A program made the position numbers and the translations under genes. From assembly GCF_019734885.1 (NCBI RefSeq), contig NZ_JAAXCM010000055.1, forward strand, positions 1 through 46,604: a stretch of DNA of 46,604 bases, in the 5' to 3' direction. A model generated the notes under the pieces. That model searched no databases. It saw only the letters and a program-made list of their open reading frames with translations, and had not been told where the DNA came from. Of this stretch, positions 15,840 to 25,400 are shown piece after piece; position 1 is the stretch's first letter, and the number at the start of each line of letters is the position of its first letter. The DNA comes from Pseudocoprococcus catus. Its GTDB lineage: Bacteria; Bacillota; Clostridia; Lachnospirales; Lachnospiraceae.

Positions 15840-16528
15840 GTGTTCTGATTATATTTATCAAGCTGATTGCTGTTTTTGACCTGCTGGTGATCGCCGTGTA
15901 TTTTGGCGGCGACATTCTTTCTACCATGTTAAACAAACTTCGGAGAAAGCCAAAGCAAGATGACCCCTTTGATTTCTCCTTAGATACCGTGACAGTTTCA
16001 TTGTCCATAGATTCTATCCGTCAGCTTTATTCCGGTGATGCGGCAGAGTTTGTGGAAGAAAAGATCCTGCCAAATGCGGAGAAAACAATGGCCGTTTTGA
16101 CGGAACAAGAACAGACGGCGACTCGTCTGCTCTTATCTGCTCTGATCGGTTTTCTTGCTGCAGAAGCTCCTATGGATGAACAGAGCTTTCCTTTGATGAT
16201 GGAACTTCTGAACTGCATGGAAGGGGAAAAAGAAGATGGTTGCCAGGATGCAGTAGATAGTTTACTTGAAGATGCCGCCTGCAATACCCGCCGTCACGAA
16301 GAATATTACAGCAATTATCAACGCTACCAGCTGATGCAGGTGGATAAAACCCGTGTCATTTTGGCTTGCCGCATCATCATCAATGACCTGCTGGGGAAAC
16401 TGTACCGCTATGATTATCGGTTTGGATATAACCTGCTTTTGGATGAGGAAAACAGCATTGAGAAAAAGCTGCACACGCCTGTGCGAGAAGAATGGGAGGA
16501 TGAAGATTATGAAACTTGTAATTGCTGA
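15836..16528 (+). CDS. Hypothetical single-pass membrane protein
   Basis: The start at 15836 ([20 protein letters not shown]) is preferred to the upstream 15809 ATG; AAAGGAAA lies ten bases before it and it overlaps the preceding stop as ATGA. One N-terminal transmembrane segment (about residues 3-25) anchors a ~200-residue acidic, helical cytoplasmic domain. The segment EQEQTATRLLLSALIGFLAAEAPMDEQSFPLMMELLNCME recalls the insertion region of the coupling protein (TLLYCALIGYIHYEAPVEEQNFSTLIEFINAME, about residues 268-300 there), a similarity worth noting. The 3' end overlaps topB by 20 bases. Function unknown. Confidence 0.75.
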   Translation: MSVLIIFIKLIAVFDLLVIAVYFGGDILSTMLNKLRRKPKQDDPFDFSLDTVTVSLSIDSIRQLYSGDAAEFVEEKILPNAEKTMAVLTEQEQTATRLLLSALIGFLAAEAPMDEQSFPLMMELLNCMEGEKEDGCQDAVDSLLEDAACNTRRHEEYYSNYQRYQLMQVDKTRVILACRIIINDLLGKLYRYDYRFGYNLLLDEENSIEKKLHTPVREEWEDEDYETCNC

Positions 16529-18608
16529 AAAGCCATCAGTTGCCCAGAGTTTGGCGGCGGTGATCGGCGCAACCGTCCGTAAGGACGGGTATCTGGAGGG
16601 TAACGGCTGGCGTGTCAGCTGGTGCGTGGGTCATCTGGCCGGTCTTGCAGATGCAGACAGCTATGACCCCAAGTATGCCAAGTGGCGATATGATGACCTG
16701 CCTATCCTGCCGGAACATTGGCAGATGGTGGAGGGAAAAGATAAGAAAAAGCAGTTTGATATTCTCAAAAAGCTGATGAATGCCCCGGATGTGACGGAAG
16801 TTGTAAATGCCTGTGATGCCGGACGCGAGGGCGAGATGATCTTCCGCAGCGTCTATGAGCTGGCAGACTGTCAGAAGCCTATGAAAAGGCTCTGGATTTC
16901 TTCGATGGAGGACTCTGCCATAAGGGAAGGCTTTGCAAACCTGCGCCCCGGTGCGGATTATGACGGACTTCGGGATGCTGCCCTCTGCCGTGCCAAGGCC
17001 GACTGGCTGGTGGGGATCAATGCCACAAGGCTTTTTTCCGTGCTGTACCACCGCACCCTTAACATCGGGCGCGTGATGTCCCCAACGCTGGCGCTCATTG
17101 TCCAGCGAGAAGCTGAGATCGACACCTTTAAGCCGGTTCCTTTTTATACCGTGGCGCTGGAGCTGCCCGGTCTTACCGTATCCGGGGAGCGCATGAGTGA
17201 CCGAGCAAGCGCAGAGCAGCTGAAAGAAGCCTGTCAGGGTGTAGCTGTCACAATCAAAAAGGTGGAGTGCAAGGAAAAGTCCGAAAAGCCGCCTGCCCTC
17301 TATGACCTGACTACTCTGCAAAGAGATGCCAACCGCCTGCTTGGATTTACAGCCCAGCAGACCCTGGACTATCTGCAAAGCCTGTATGAAAAGAAGCTCT
17401 GCACCTATCCCCGTACTGACAGCCGCTATCTGACCAGTGATATGGCAGACAGCCTGCCGGTGCTGGTGAACCTGGTTGCCAACGCCATGCCGTTTTGCAA
17501 AGAAATCGCCATTGCCTGTGATCCGCAGACGGTCATCAACGATAAGAAAGTAACTGACCACCACGCAGTAATCCCTACCAGAAATCTCAAGGATGCAGAC
17601 CTTTCTGCCCTTCCTGCGGGAGAAAAAGCGGTGCTGGAGCTGGTGGCCCTGCGTCTGCTGTGCGCCGTAGCCCAGCCCCATATCTATTCGGAAACTGTTG
17701 TGATTGCAGCGTGTGCCGGTGGAGAGTTTACCGCCAAAGGAAAAACGGTGAAGCACCCCGGATGGAAAGCACTGGAGGACGCTTACCGTGCCAAAATGAA
17801 GGATGCAGAGCCGAAAAAAGAGGGCGCAGAGAAAGCTCTGCCGGAGCTGACCGAAGGACAGACCCTTTCGGTTGCTGCGGCAATCGTCAAAGAAGGTAAA
17901 AGCAGTCCACCTCAGCACTTTACGGAGGATACCTTGTTGTCCGCAATGGAGACTGCCGGAAAAGAGAATATGCCGGAGGAAGCCGAGCGAAAAGGTCTGG
18001 GGACACCGGCCACCCGTGCCGGTATTTTGGAAAAGCTGGTATCTGCCGGTTTTCTGGAACGAAAAAAGAGCAGGAAAACGGTGCAGCTTCTCCCTTCCCA
18101 CAATGCAGTATCCCTTATCACGGTCCTGCCGGAACAACTGCAATCGCCGCTTCTGACTGCCGAGTGGGAGTACCGCCTGGGCGAGATCGAGCGCGGGCAG
18201 CTTGCCCCGGAGGAGTTTCTGGATGGGATCAGCACCATGCTGAAAGATCTGGTGGGGACTTATCAGGTCATCAAGGGAACCGAGTACCTGTTCACCCCGC
18301 CCCATGAGGTGGTGGGTAAATGCCCTCGCTGTGGCGGTGAAGTTGCAGAACTGCAAAAAGGCTTCTTTTGTCAGAATGATTCTTGCAAATTTGCAATCTG
18401 GAAAAACAACAAATGGTGGGATGCCAAGAAAAAACAGCCGACCAAGGCTGTGGTGTCTGCACTGCTGAAAGATGGCCGTGTCCGCGTAACGGGCCTATAT
18501 TCGGAGAAAACCGGCAAGACCTACGATGCCACTGTGGTTTTGGAGGACGATGGACAGTACGCCAACTTCAAGCTGGAATTTGACCAGCGGAAAGGAGGCA
18601 GCCGATGA
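16509..18608 (+). CDS. topB: DNA topoisomerase III (type IA)
   Basis: Relaxes and decatenates single-stranded DNA, useful during strand transfer and recircularisation. The 699 residues start at 16509 (MKLVIAEKPSVAQSLAAVIG); the longer in-frame opening at 16353 would overlap the previous gene without reason. Toprim motifs EKPS and NACDAGREGE, HxxR-like and catalytic Y300 in CTYPRTDSRYL, then VTDHHAVIPT and KGLGTPATRAGILEKL are all present. A C-terminal zinc-ribbon-like segment (CPRCGGEVAELQKGFFC...C) closes the protein. It is intact and standard in this ICE family. The stop overlaps the next start. Confidence 0.95.
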   Translation: MKLVIAEKPSVAQSLAAVIGATVRKDGYLEGNGWRVSWCVGHLAGLADADSYDPKYAKWRYDDLPILPEHWQMVEGKDKKKQFDILKKLMNAPDVTEVVNACDAGREGEMIFRSVYELADCQKPMKRLWISSMEDSAIREGFANLRPGADYDGLRDAALCRAKADWLVGINATRLFSVLYHRTLNIGRVMSPTLALIVQREAEIDTFKPVPFYTVALELPGLTVSGERMSDRASAEQLKEACQGVAVTIKKVECKEKSEKPPALYDLTTLQRDANRLLGFTAQQTLDYLQSLYEKKLCTYPRTDSRYLTSDMADSLPVLVNLVANAMPFCKEIAIACDPQTVINDKKVTDHHAVIPTRNLKDADLSALPAGEKAVLELVALRLLCAVAQPHIYSETVVIAACAGGEFTAKGKTVKHPGWKALEDAYRAKMKDAEPKKEGAEKALPELTEGQTLSVAAAIVKEGKSSPPQHFTEDTLLSAMETAGKENMPEEAERKGLGTPATRAGILEKLVSAGFLERKKSRKTVQLLPSHNAVSLITVLPEQLQSPLLTAEWEYRLGEIERGQLAPEEFLDGISTMLKDLVGTYQVIKGTEYLFTPPHEVVGKCPRCGGEVAELQKGFFCQNDSCKFAIWKNNKWWDAKKKQPTKAVVSALLKDGRVRVTGLYSEKTGKTYDATVVLEDDGQYANFKLEFDQRKGGSR

Positions 18609-18883
18609 AGCTCTCTTTAGTGGAACGGGAAACCATTCTCCTCTATAACCAGGCAGAACCAATGGCTGAGGTCTACACCCACGATCCCCGTCTGATGGAG
18701 AAGCTGGAACTGCTGGCAAAAAAGCACCCCGACCAAATCACCCGAAAGGACGCCCATAACTTTACCGTTCCCAAGCGGTGTGTATCAGTCAGGGAGCCAT
18801 ACAGCGCCGAGCGTCGCAAAGCTGCCAGTGAGCGTGCGAAAGCTGCCGGATACCAGCCTCCTATGCGAAAGTCCGGCAGTTAA
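18605..18883 (+). CDS. Small conserved hypothetical protein
   Basis: A 92-residue protein, MKLSLVERETILLYNQAEPM, coupled to topB by an ATGA overlap. It contains YTHDPRLMEKLELLAKKHPD and ends in a basic tail (SAERRKAASERAKAAGYQ). No membrane segment or catalytic motif is seen. Its position between topB and the CHC2 gene is typical of related elements in my recollection, but I know no function. Confidence 0.72.
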   Translation: MKLSLVERETILLYNQAEPMAEVYTHDPRLMEKLELLAKKHPDQITRKDAHNFTVPKRCVSVREPYSAERRKAASERAKAAGYQPPMRKSGS

Positions 18884-18889
18884 AGGCAC

Positions 18890-21800
18890 ATGGCAGAGAA
18901 TGTATTTGAAGCGGTCAAGCAGTCGGTCAGCACCAGAGAAGCGGCAGAGTTTTATGGGATAAAAGTCAGGCGAAATGGCATGGCCTGCTGTCCTTTTCAC
19001 GATGATAAGAACCCCAGCATGAAGGTAGACCTGCGATTCCACTGCTTTGGCTGCGGTGAAGATGGGGATGTGATCGACTTTACCGAAAAGCTCTTTGACC
19101 TCTCCCCAAAAGAAGCGGCGGAGAAACTGGCACAGGACTTTGGCCTGATCTATGACAGTCAGGCCCCGCCCCGCAGGAGATATGTCCGGCAAAAAACCGA
19201 GGCACAGAAGTTTCGGGAGGATCGACAGCGCTGTTACCGCGTACTGTCCGATTATTACCATCTGCTGAAAAAATGGGAAGCCGACCGTTCTCCCAGGACA
19301 CCGGAGGAAGAACCGCACCCCCGTTTTGTGGAAGCAATCCAGAAGAAAGCCTATGTAGAATACCTGCTGGACCTTTTCCTTTATGAAAGTGAAGAAGAAC
19401 AAAAGGCATGGATTGCAGAACACACAGCAGAAATCACACACTTGGAAAGGAGATTGAAAATCATGGCTGAGAACAAACCCACCAACCGAGAACGGCTAAG
19501 GGAAATCACAGATGGCATCGAGCAGGGCATCAAGGAACTGTTTGAGAGTGAAAAGTATATGCGCTATCTGTCCGTCATGTCCCGCTTCCACCGCTATTCG
19601 GTAAACAACACCATGCTCATCTATATGCAGAAGCCGGACGCCACATTGGTAGCCGGATACAATAAGTGGAAAGACCAGTTTGAGCGTCATGTAAAAAAGG
19701 GCGAGCATGGCATTACCATCATCGCTCCCACACCGTATAAGAAGAAAATCGAGGAGCAGAAGCTGGACCCAGATACCAAGGCTCCGATTCTGGATAAAGA
19801 CGGAAAGATCGTCACAGAGGAAAAAGAAATCGAGATTCCCATGTTTCGCCCTGTCAAGGTCTTTGATGTGAGTCAGACCGACGGGAAACCTTTGCCGGAG
19901 CTTGCTTCCTCCCTTTCCGGCAATGTGCCAAATTATGAGGCATTCATGGAGGCCCTGCGCCGCAGCGCACCGGTGCCGATTACTTTTGAAGCAATGGCCG
20001 CTGATACGGACGGCTATTTTTCTGCTGATCATCAGAAAATTGCCATTCGTCAGGGCATGAGTGAGGTTCAGACGGTTTCAGCCACAGTACACGAGATTGC
20101 CCACAGCAAGCTCCATGACCCTAAAAAATATGAAATGCTACCGTCATGGAAGGTTGTGCAGGAGAGTGAAGGTGGAACCAAACATGATTTCAAGTTGGAT
20201 TTTGCCACAGAAAAAGAAGCCGAACAGTTTGCTTCTGATATGGATTGGCGTTATGTGGACGAAAATCAGTTTGAATGGCGTCTTGCAGTTGAGGAAGATC
20301 CAACCGCAGAAAAACGGGCAATCAAAAACCGCCACACGGAGGAAGTGGAGGCTGAAAGCATCTCCTATGCGGTCTGCAAGTATTTTGGCATCGAGACCGG
20401 AGAAAACAGCTTCGGCTATATTGCAAGCTGGAGCCAGGGCAAAGAGCTGAAAGAGCTGAGAGCCAGTTTGGAGACCATCAACAAAACCTCCGGCACTTTG
20501 ATCTCCGACATTGAGCGCCACTATAAGGAAATCTGCAAAGAGCGCGGAATCGACCCTCATGCAAAGGTAGAGCCGGAACCCGCCCCGATAGAGCAGCCAG
20601 AAGATGCCGCTAAGGTATCTGATAGACAGCAGAACGGCGATCTGACCTACTATGTAGCAGAGTGCATGGAATTTCCAAACCTCGGAGAATACCACGATAA
20701 CCTGTCTTTGGAGGAAGCAATCCGCATTTATCAGGAGATTCCGGCAGAACGAATGAACGGGATCAAGGGCATTGGTTTTGAGCTGAAAGACGGAAGCGAT
20801 TATGAAGGACCTTTTCCGATTTTGACCGGCCATACCATTGACCTGGACACCATCCAGGCAATCGACTATTACCGTGATAATCCTCTGGTGCAAAAAGCGG
20901 TAAAGGAACTGGCTGCGGCAATGCCAGAAATGGAAGTGCTGGGGGCGGACGCCAACCAGCAGGAGGCTTTGTTTCTGATTGACGATGCCACCTATCTTCA
21001 TATCCAGTCCTGTGACAGCGGCTGGGACTATACCCTTTACGATGCCGCGTCCATGAAAGAGCTGGATGGTGGTCAGCTGGATATGCCGGAGATTTCCCGC
21101 ATGAAGGCAGTTCTCCAGATTTGTGATGACAACGATTTGGGCAGAGACTCGGTAAAATACGCACCGTTGTCCATGATTGAGACCTTGCAGGAAGCTGCCT
21201 ACCAGCAGATGCAGGCAGAGGCCAGTCAGATGGCTGCTTCTTCCCAGCTGCCGGAAGCACAGGAGCAGGCACTGGATGAATACCCCATGCCGGATGAGCA
21301 GGTCTCTACACCGGATATGCAGGAATATGGATACTCCTATGATGGGATGCTCCCTGTTACCAGAGAACGGGCGCTGGAACTGGATGCCGCCGGTTTGACC
21401 GTCTATGTGCTGCATGAGGACAATACGGAGAGTATGGTGTTTGACCCACAGGAAATCATGGATCATGGCGGCATTTTCGGTGTGGACCGTGAGGAATGGG
21501 AGAAAAGCCCTCAGTTCCACGAAAAGGTCATGGAGCGCCAGGAACATCAGCAGGAACGGGAACAGGCATTTCTTGCTCAGAACAGAGATTGCTTTGCCAT
21601 CTATCAGGTGAGCCGTGACGATCCGCAGAATGTGCGCTTTATGAATCTGGACTGGCTAAAGTCCCATGACATTTCCATAGACCGTAGCGATTATGATCTC
21701 ATTTACACTGCTCCGCTGAGGGAGTCTGGCACGGTACCGGAGCAGCTGGAAAAACTATATGAGCAGTTTAATCTGCAAAAACCGGCGGATTTTCACAGTC

Positions 21801-22174
21801 CTTCTATGAGTGTCAGTGACATCGTTGCGATCAAGCAGGATGGTAAGGTATCCTGTCATTACTGTGACAGTGTTGGTTTTACCCAGATCCCCGGATTCCT
21901 GCCGGAAAATCCGCTGAAAAATGCGGAGATGGCCGTGGAGGACGATTACGGCATGATCGACGGTATCATCAACAATGGCGCAAAAGAGCCTACGGTGGCA
22001 GAGCTGGAACAGCAGGCCCGCAGCGGTCAGTCCATTTCCCTCATGGATTTGGCTGCCGCTGCCCATCGGGAGGAACGGGAAAAGAAAAAGTCCGTCATGG
22101 AGCAGCTGAAAAGCCAGCCCAAGGCAGAACACAAAAAGACAGCGCCCAAAAAGAGTGCGGAAAGGGAGATTTGA
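18890..22174 (+). CDS. CHC2 zinc finger fused in frame to ArdC-like anti-restriction / YodL / DUF4316 protein
   Basis: A single 1,094-residue frame that looks like two genes joined. Residues 1-191: CHC2 primase-type zinc finger with C34, H37, C52, C55 (CPFHDDKNPS...HCFGCGEDGD). At residue 192 (ATG 19463) a second typical start MAENKPTNRERLREITDGIE has its own AAAGGAG (19446-19452), so a shorter protein is probably also made. That part has an ArdC-like N-domain (SVNNTMLIYMQKPDATLVAGY), a zincin motif HEIAH (401-405), a YodL-like region (about 590-700) and a DUF4316-like C-terminus. ArdC proteins protect incoming DNA from restriction. Usually I would expect two separate genes here. Confidence 0.85.
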   Translation: MAENVFEAVKQSVSTREAAEFYGIKVRRNGMACCPFHDDKNPSMKVDLRFHCFGCGEDGDVIDFTEKLFDLSPKEAAEKLAQDFGLIYDSQAPPRRRYVRQKTEAQKFREDRQRCYRVLSDYYHLLKKWEADRSPRTPEEEPHPRFVEAIQKKAYVEYLLDLFLYESEEEQKAWIAEHTAEITHLERRLKIMAENKPTNRERLREITDGIEQGIKELFESEKYMRYLSVMSRFHRYSVNNTMLIYMQKPDATLVAGYNKWKDQFERHVKKGEHGITIIAPTPYKKKIEEQKLDPDTKAPILDKDGKIVTEEKEIEIPMFRPVKVFDVSQTDGKPLPELASSLSGNVPNYEAFMEALRRSAPVPITFEAMAADTDGYFSADHQKIAIRQGMSEVQTVSATVHEIAHSKLHDPKKYEMLPSWKVVQESEGGTKHDFKLDFATEKEAEQFASDMDWRYVDENQFEWRLAVEEDPTAEKRAIKNRHTEEVEAESISYAVCKYFGIETGENSFGYIASWSQGKELKELRASLETINKTSGTLISDIERHYKEICKERGIDPHAKVEPEPAPIEQPEDAAKVSDRQQNGDLTYYVAECMEFPNLGEYHDNLSLEEAIRIYQEIPAERMNGIKGIGFELKDGSDYEGPFPILTGHTIDLDTIQAIDYYRDNPLVQKAVKELAAAMPEMEVLGADANQQEALFLIDDATYLHIQSCDSGWDYTLYDAASMKELDGGQLDMPEISRMKAVLQICDDNDLGRDSVKYAPLSMIETLQEAAYQQMQAEASQMAASSQLPEAQEQALDEYPMPDEQVSTPDMQEYGYSYDGMLPVTRERALELDAAGLTVYVLHEDNTESMVFDPQEIMDHGGIFGVDREEWEKSPQFHEKVMERQEHQQEREQAFLAQNRDCFAIYQVSRDDPQNVRFMNLDWLKSHDISIDRSDYDLIYTAPLRESGTVPEQLEKLYEQFNLQKPADFHSPSMSVSDIVAIKQDGKVSCHYCDSVGFTQIPGFLPENPLKNAEMAVEDDYGMIDGIINNGAKEPTVAELEQQARSGQSISLMDLAAAAHREEREKKKSVMEQLKSQPKAEHKKTAPKKSAEREI

Positions 22175-22175
22175 T

Positions 22176-22391
22176 ATGGGAAACTTTACTTTTGAGGAAA
22201 TGAACCTGATGTGCATTTACAATACCGGCAGCCGCACCGGACTGATCGACAGCCTGCGTGAGATGCGCGGCGAGCTGGCCCCGGAGGAAACCGAGCTGCG
22301 GGAGTTGACAGACAGCGCACTGGGCAAGCTCCAGGCCATGAGTGATGCCGAGTTTGCCGAACTGGAGCTGTACCCGGATTTTGACCAGTAA
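22176..22391 (+). CDS. Transposon-transfer assisting protein (TTRAP family)
   Basis: A 71-residue protein, MGNFTFEEMNLMCIYNTGSR, recognised by the FTxEExNLMCIYxTxSRxxLI pattern of the TTRAP family found in Tn1549/CTn elements. The rest is acidic and helical (EETELRELTDSALGKLQAMSDAEFAELELYPDF). GGGAG precedes the start, one base after the previous stop. A terminator-like hairpin follows at 22411. The family name implies a transfer role; the mechanism is unknown. Confidence 0.85.
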   Translation: MGNFTFEEMNLMCIYNTGSRTGLIDSLREMRGELAPEETELRELTDSALGKLQAMSDAEFAELELYPDFDQ

Positions 22392-22410
22392 ACAACATAA
22401 CCGCAGGGAT

Positions 22411-22440
22411 GGGGTGGCGATCTGCCACCCCGCCTTTTTA
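22411..22440 (+). terminator. Intrinsic terminator or attenuator before the giant methylase-helicase gene
   Basis: GGGGTGGC (22411-22418) pairs perfectly with GCCACCCC (22424-22431), followed by GCCTTTTT. It stands 30 bases before the next start codon within an otherwise co-directional operon, so it may lower expression of the distal genes. Confidence 0.75.
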
Positions 22441-22469
22441 CCCCAAAACTGAAAGGAGGACAGAACACC

Positions 22470-25400
22470 ATGCCAACCAAAGCTGAACTATATGCACAGA
22501 TGGCGGAGAAGGTGACAACGCAGCTCACGGGGAGCTGGCAGGAATGGGCAGGGTTTCTCACTACTGCTTCCCGCCTTTACAAGTACCCGTTCCACGAGCA
22601 GCTGATGATCTATGCCCAGCGACCGGACGCCACCGCCTGTGCGGAGTACGATTTGTGGAATGAAAAGATGGGCCGGTATGTAAGGCGCGGCTCCAAAGGG
22701 ATTGCTCTGGTGGACGATTCCGGGGACAGACCCCGCCTGCGTTATGTCTTTGACATTTCCGACACCGGAACCCGTGAACATTCCCGCACTCCCTGGCTGT
22801 GGCAGCTGGAGGAGCGCCATCTGGATTCCGTGCAGGCCATGTTTGAGCGCACCTATGATGTTTCAGGTGATGACCTTGCCGGACAGCTCACCGAGGTAGC
22901 CGGAAAACTGGCTGAGGAATACTGGACGGAGCATCAGCAGGACTTCTTCTATATCGTTGACGGTTCCTTTTTGGAGGAATATGATGAGTTTAACATCGGA
23001 GTACAGTTCAAGGCAGCAGCCACCGTCAGCATCACTTACGCTTTGATGTCCCGCTGCGGACTGGAGCCGGAACGCTACTTCGACCACGAAGATTTCATGG
23101 CAATCTTTGATTTCAACACCCCGTCCACCATCGGGGCGCTGGGAACAGCGGTCAGCCAGATCAACCAGCAGGTGCTGCGGCAGATCGGCGTTACCGTCCG
23201 AAATGCAGAGCGCGAAGCCAACCAAGAAAGGAGCAAACAAGATGAACAATCCAATGACCTATATCCAGAACGGAGACTATCTGATTCCCGACCTGAAACT
23301 GAGCCAGCAGCCGGAGAAACCCCTGGGCAAGTACGGCAGGATGAGGAAAACCTACCTGAAAGAACACCGTCCCATCCTCTACAACCAGATGTTGCTGAGC
23401 GAGAAGCTGTACCCGCACCTCATCGAGATCGACGAGACCGCCCAGAGCAGACTGGAGCAGATGATGCCCCAGCTGGCGAAGGAAGCGGGAGCCAACGAGG
23501 AACTGAAAGCCAGCGATCCCATGAAGTGGGTGGGGCTGATGAACACCTGCAAAGCCCAGGCAGAGGAGATCCTGATGGCGGAGCTTATCAACAGCTGACC
23601 CTAAACCTGTTCCTCTCCGAAGCGGAACAGATCCAATCCATAGATGAAGCAGAGAATGTAGCGCATACATCCTCTGCTTTTTCTTTTGCCCAAAATGATA
23701 TTGACCATGTGCTGCGTTTGGGAGGCAATACAGACCGTCAGAGGGAGCGTGTGGTTGCAGCATTTGAAAAGCAGAAAACCACCGCTGAGATTGCCGAGAT
23801 ACTGAAAACGCTGTACCACGGCGGCAACGGCCTTGGCAGCGTGAGCGCATGGTATGCCGAGGATGGTATCCATCTTTCCTACGGGAAGTCTGTCCGTTAT
23901 GACAGGTCTGCCCAGGTCATTTCCTGGGAGAGCGCCGCAGAGCGTATCGGGGAACTTTTGGAGAGCGGCCAGTTTGCCTCCAATGTGGAGCTTGCAGAAA
24001 CGGCAGGCTATGAACGCTCCCTCCTTGCAGAAAAGCTCTGGTATCTGTACCACGATTTCAGCGAGGAAGCCAGAGAAGCCGGATATTTGTCCTGCCTGTC
24101 AGAGATCAAAGGCAATGGGTTCCCAGAGGAGACCCGCCGCCTGACGGAGCAGCTGAGTGACCCGGCTTTCCGCCAGACACTCAAGGAAGAATACGCCGCC
24201 TTCTGGACTGCCTATCAGCAGGACCGTGACCTGTTGCGCTTTTACTACCACAGACCAAAGGAAATCTGGGAGAACCTGAAGGCCCTTGACCTGCCCCGCA
24301 GGACTTTTTCTTCAGACCTTTCCCAAGTGCCAACTGTCCAGCGCTTCATTACCGAGGATGAGATCGACGCCGCCATGACCGGCGGCAGCAGTTTTGCCGG
24401 AGGAAAAGGCCGTATCTATGCGTTCTTCATGGAAAACCATACGGATAAGGAGAAAGTAAGATTCCTCAAAGATGAGTATGGTATTGGCGGACGCTCTCAT
24501 GCCCTGTCCGGCGCAACACACAGCGGCGAAGATCACGATGGGAAAGGACTGCACTATAAAAAGCAGGACTGCCCGGATGTTCACTTGAACTGGGAAAAGG
24601 TTGCCAAGCGCATTACCTCTCTTGTCCGGAAAGGCCGCTATCTTACCGAACAGGAGCAAGCGCAGTATGACAAGATCCAGGCCGAAAAGGATCTGGCAGA
24701 AGAAGATGCCATTCATGCCCAGCAGCCGGAGATAGAGGAAGAAACGCCAAAGCCTACCATTCGGGAGCAGTTTGAGCAGTATAAGCCTGTGGTAACTGCC
24801 GCCATTTTCGAGGATGCCGCATACCGCAATGCCTGCGGTCATTCTGACCGTGAAAATGCTGTCATCGAGGGTAATGCCGCTGTGCGCCGTGCAGTCCTTG
24901 GTTCTAAGGATATGGAGCTGATCCGACTCTATTCGGATGTGCCGGAGTTCCGTCAGCGTTTACACCGGGAAGTGATCGACGAGACCTATCCAAAGCTCCA
25001 TGAGCTTCTGCGCCCTCTTTCTCAGGAAGATATTGATACTGCCCTTTGTGCATGGAACGGCAATATCGAGAGTAAACACGCTGTTGTCCGCTATATGAAA
25101 GACCATGCAAGAGAAAAAGATACCGCCGCATGGCTGGCTCAGGAATACGGCGGCAGTAACAGCAACAGCCTGTTCGTTGTCCGTGCCGGCAGCCCGGAGG
25201 AAACGCAGCTGCCCTGGCCGAAGGTACAGCGCCGGATTGCCCAGCTCATTCAGGAGGACCGGTTCTATACCGAAGAAGAACAGAACCGTTTTGACGACAT
25301 CGACCCAATCGCCATCCGGGAAGCTCTGGAAGAAAGAGGGATCGTCAACGGCCAGGTGGCAGACCCGGAAAAACTGGACAATGATCCGTTTATCCAACAG

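Noticed and set aside
16536-18356. 606-codon minus-strand open frame opposite topB
   Set aside because: All topoisomerase motifs are on the plus strand; the antisense frame is a codon-bias by-product.
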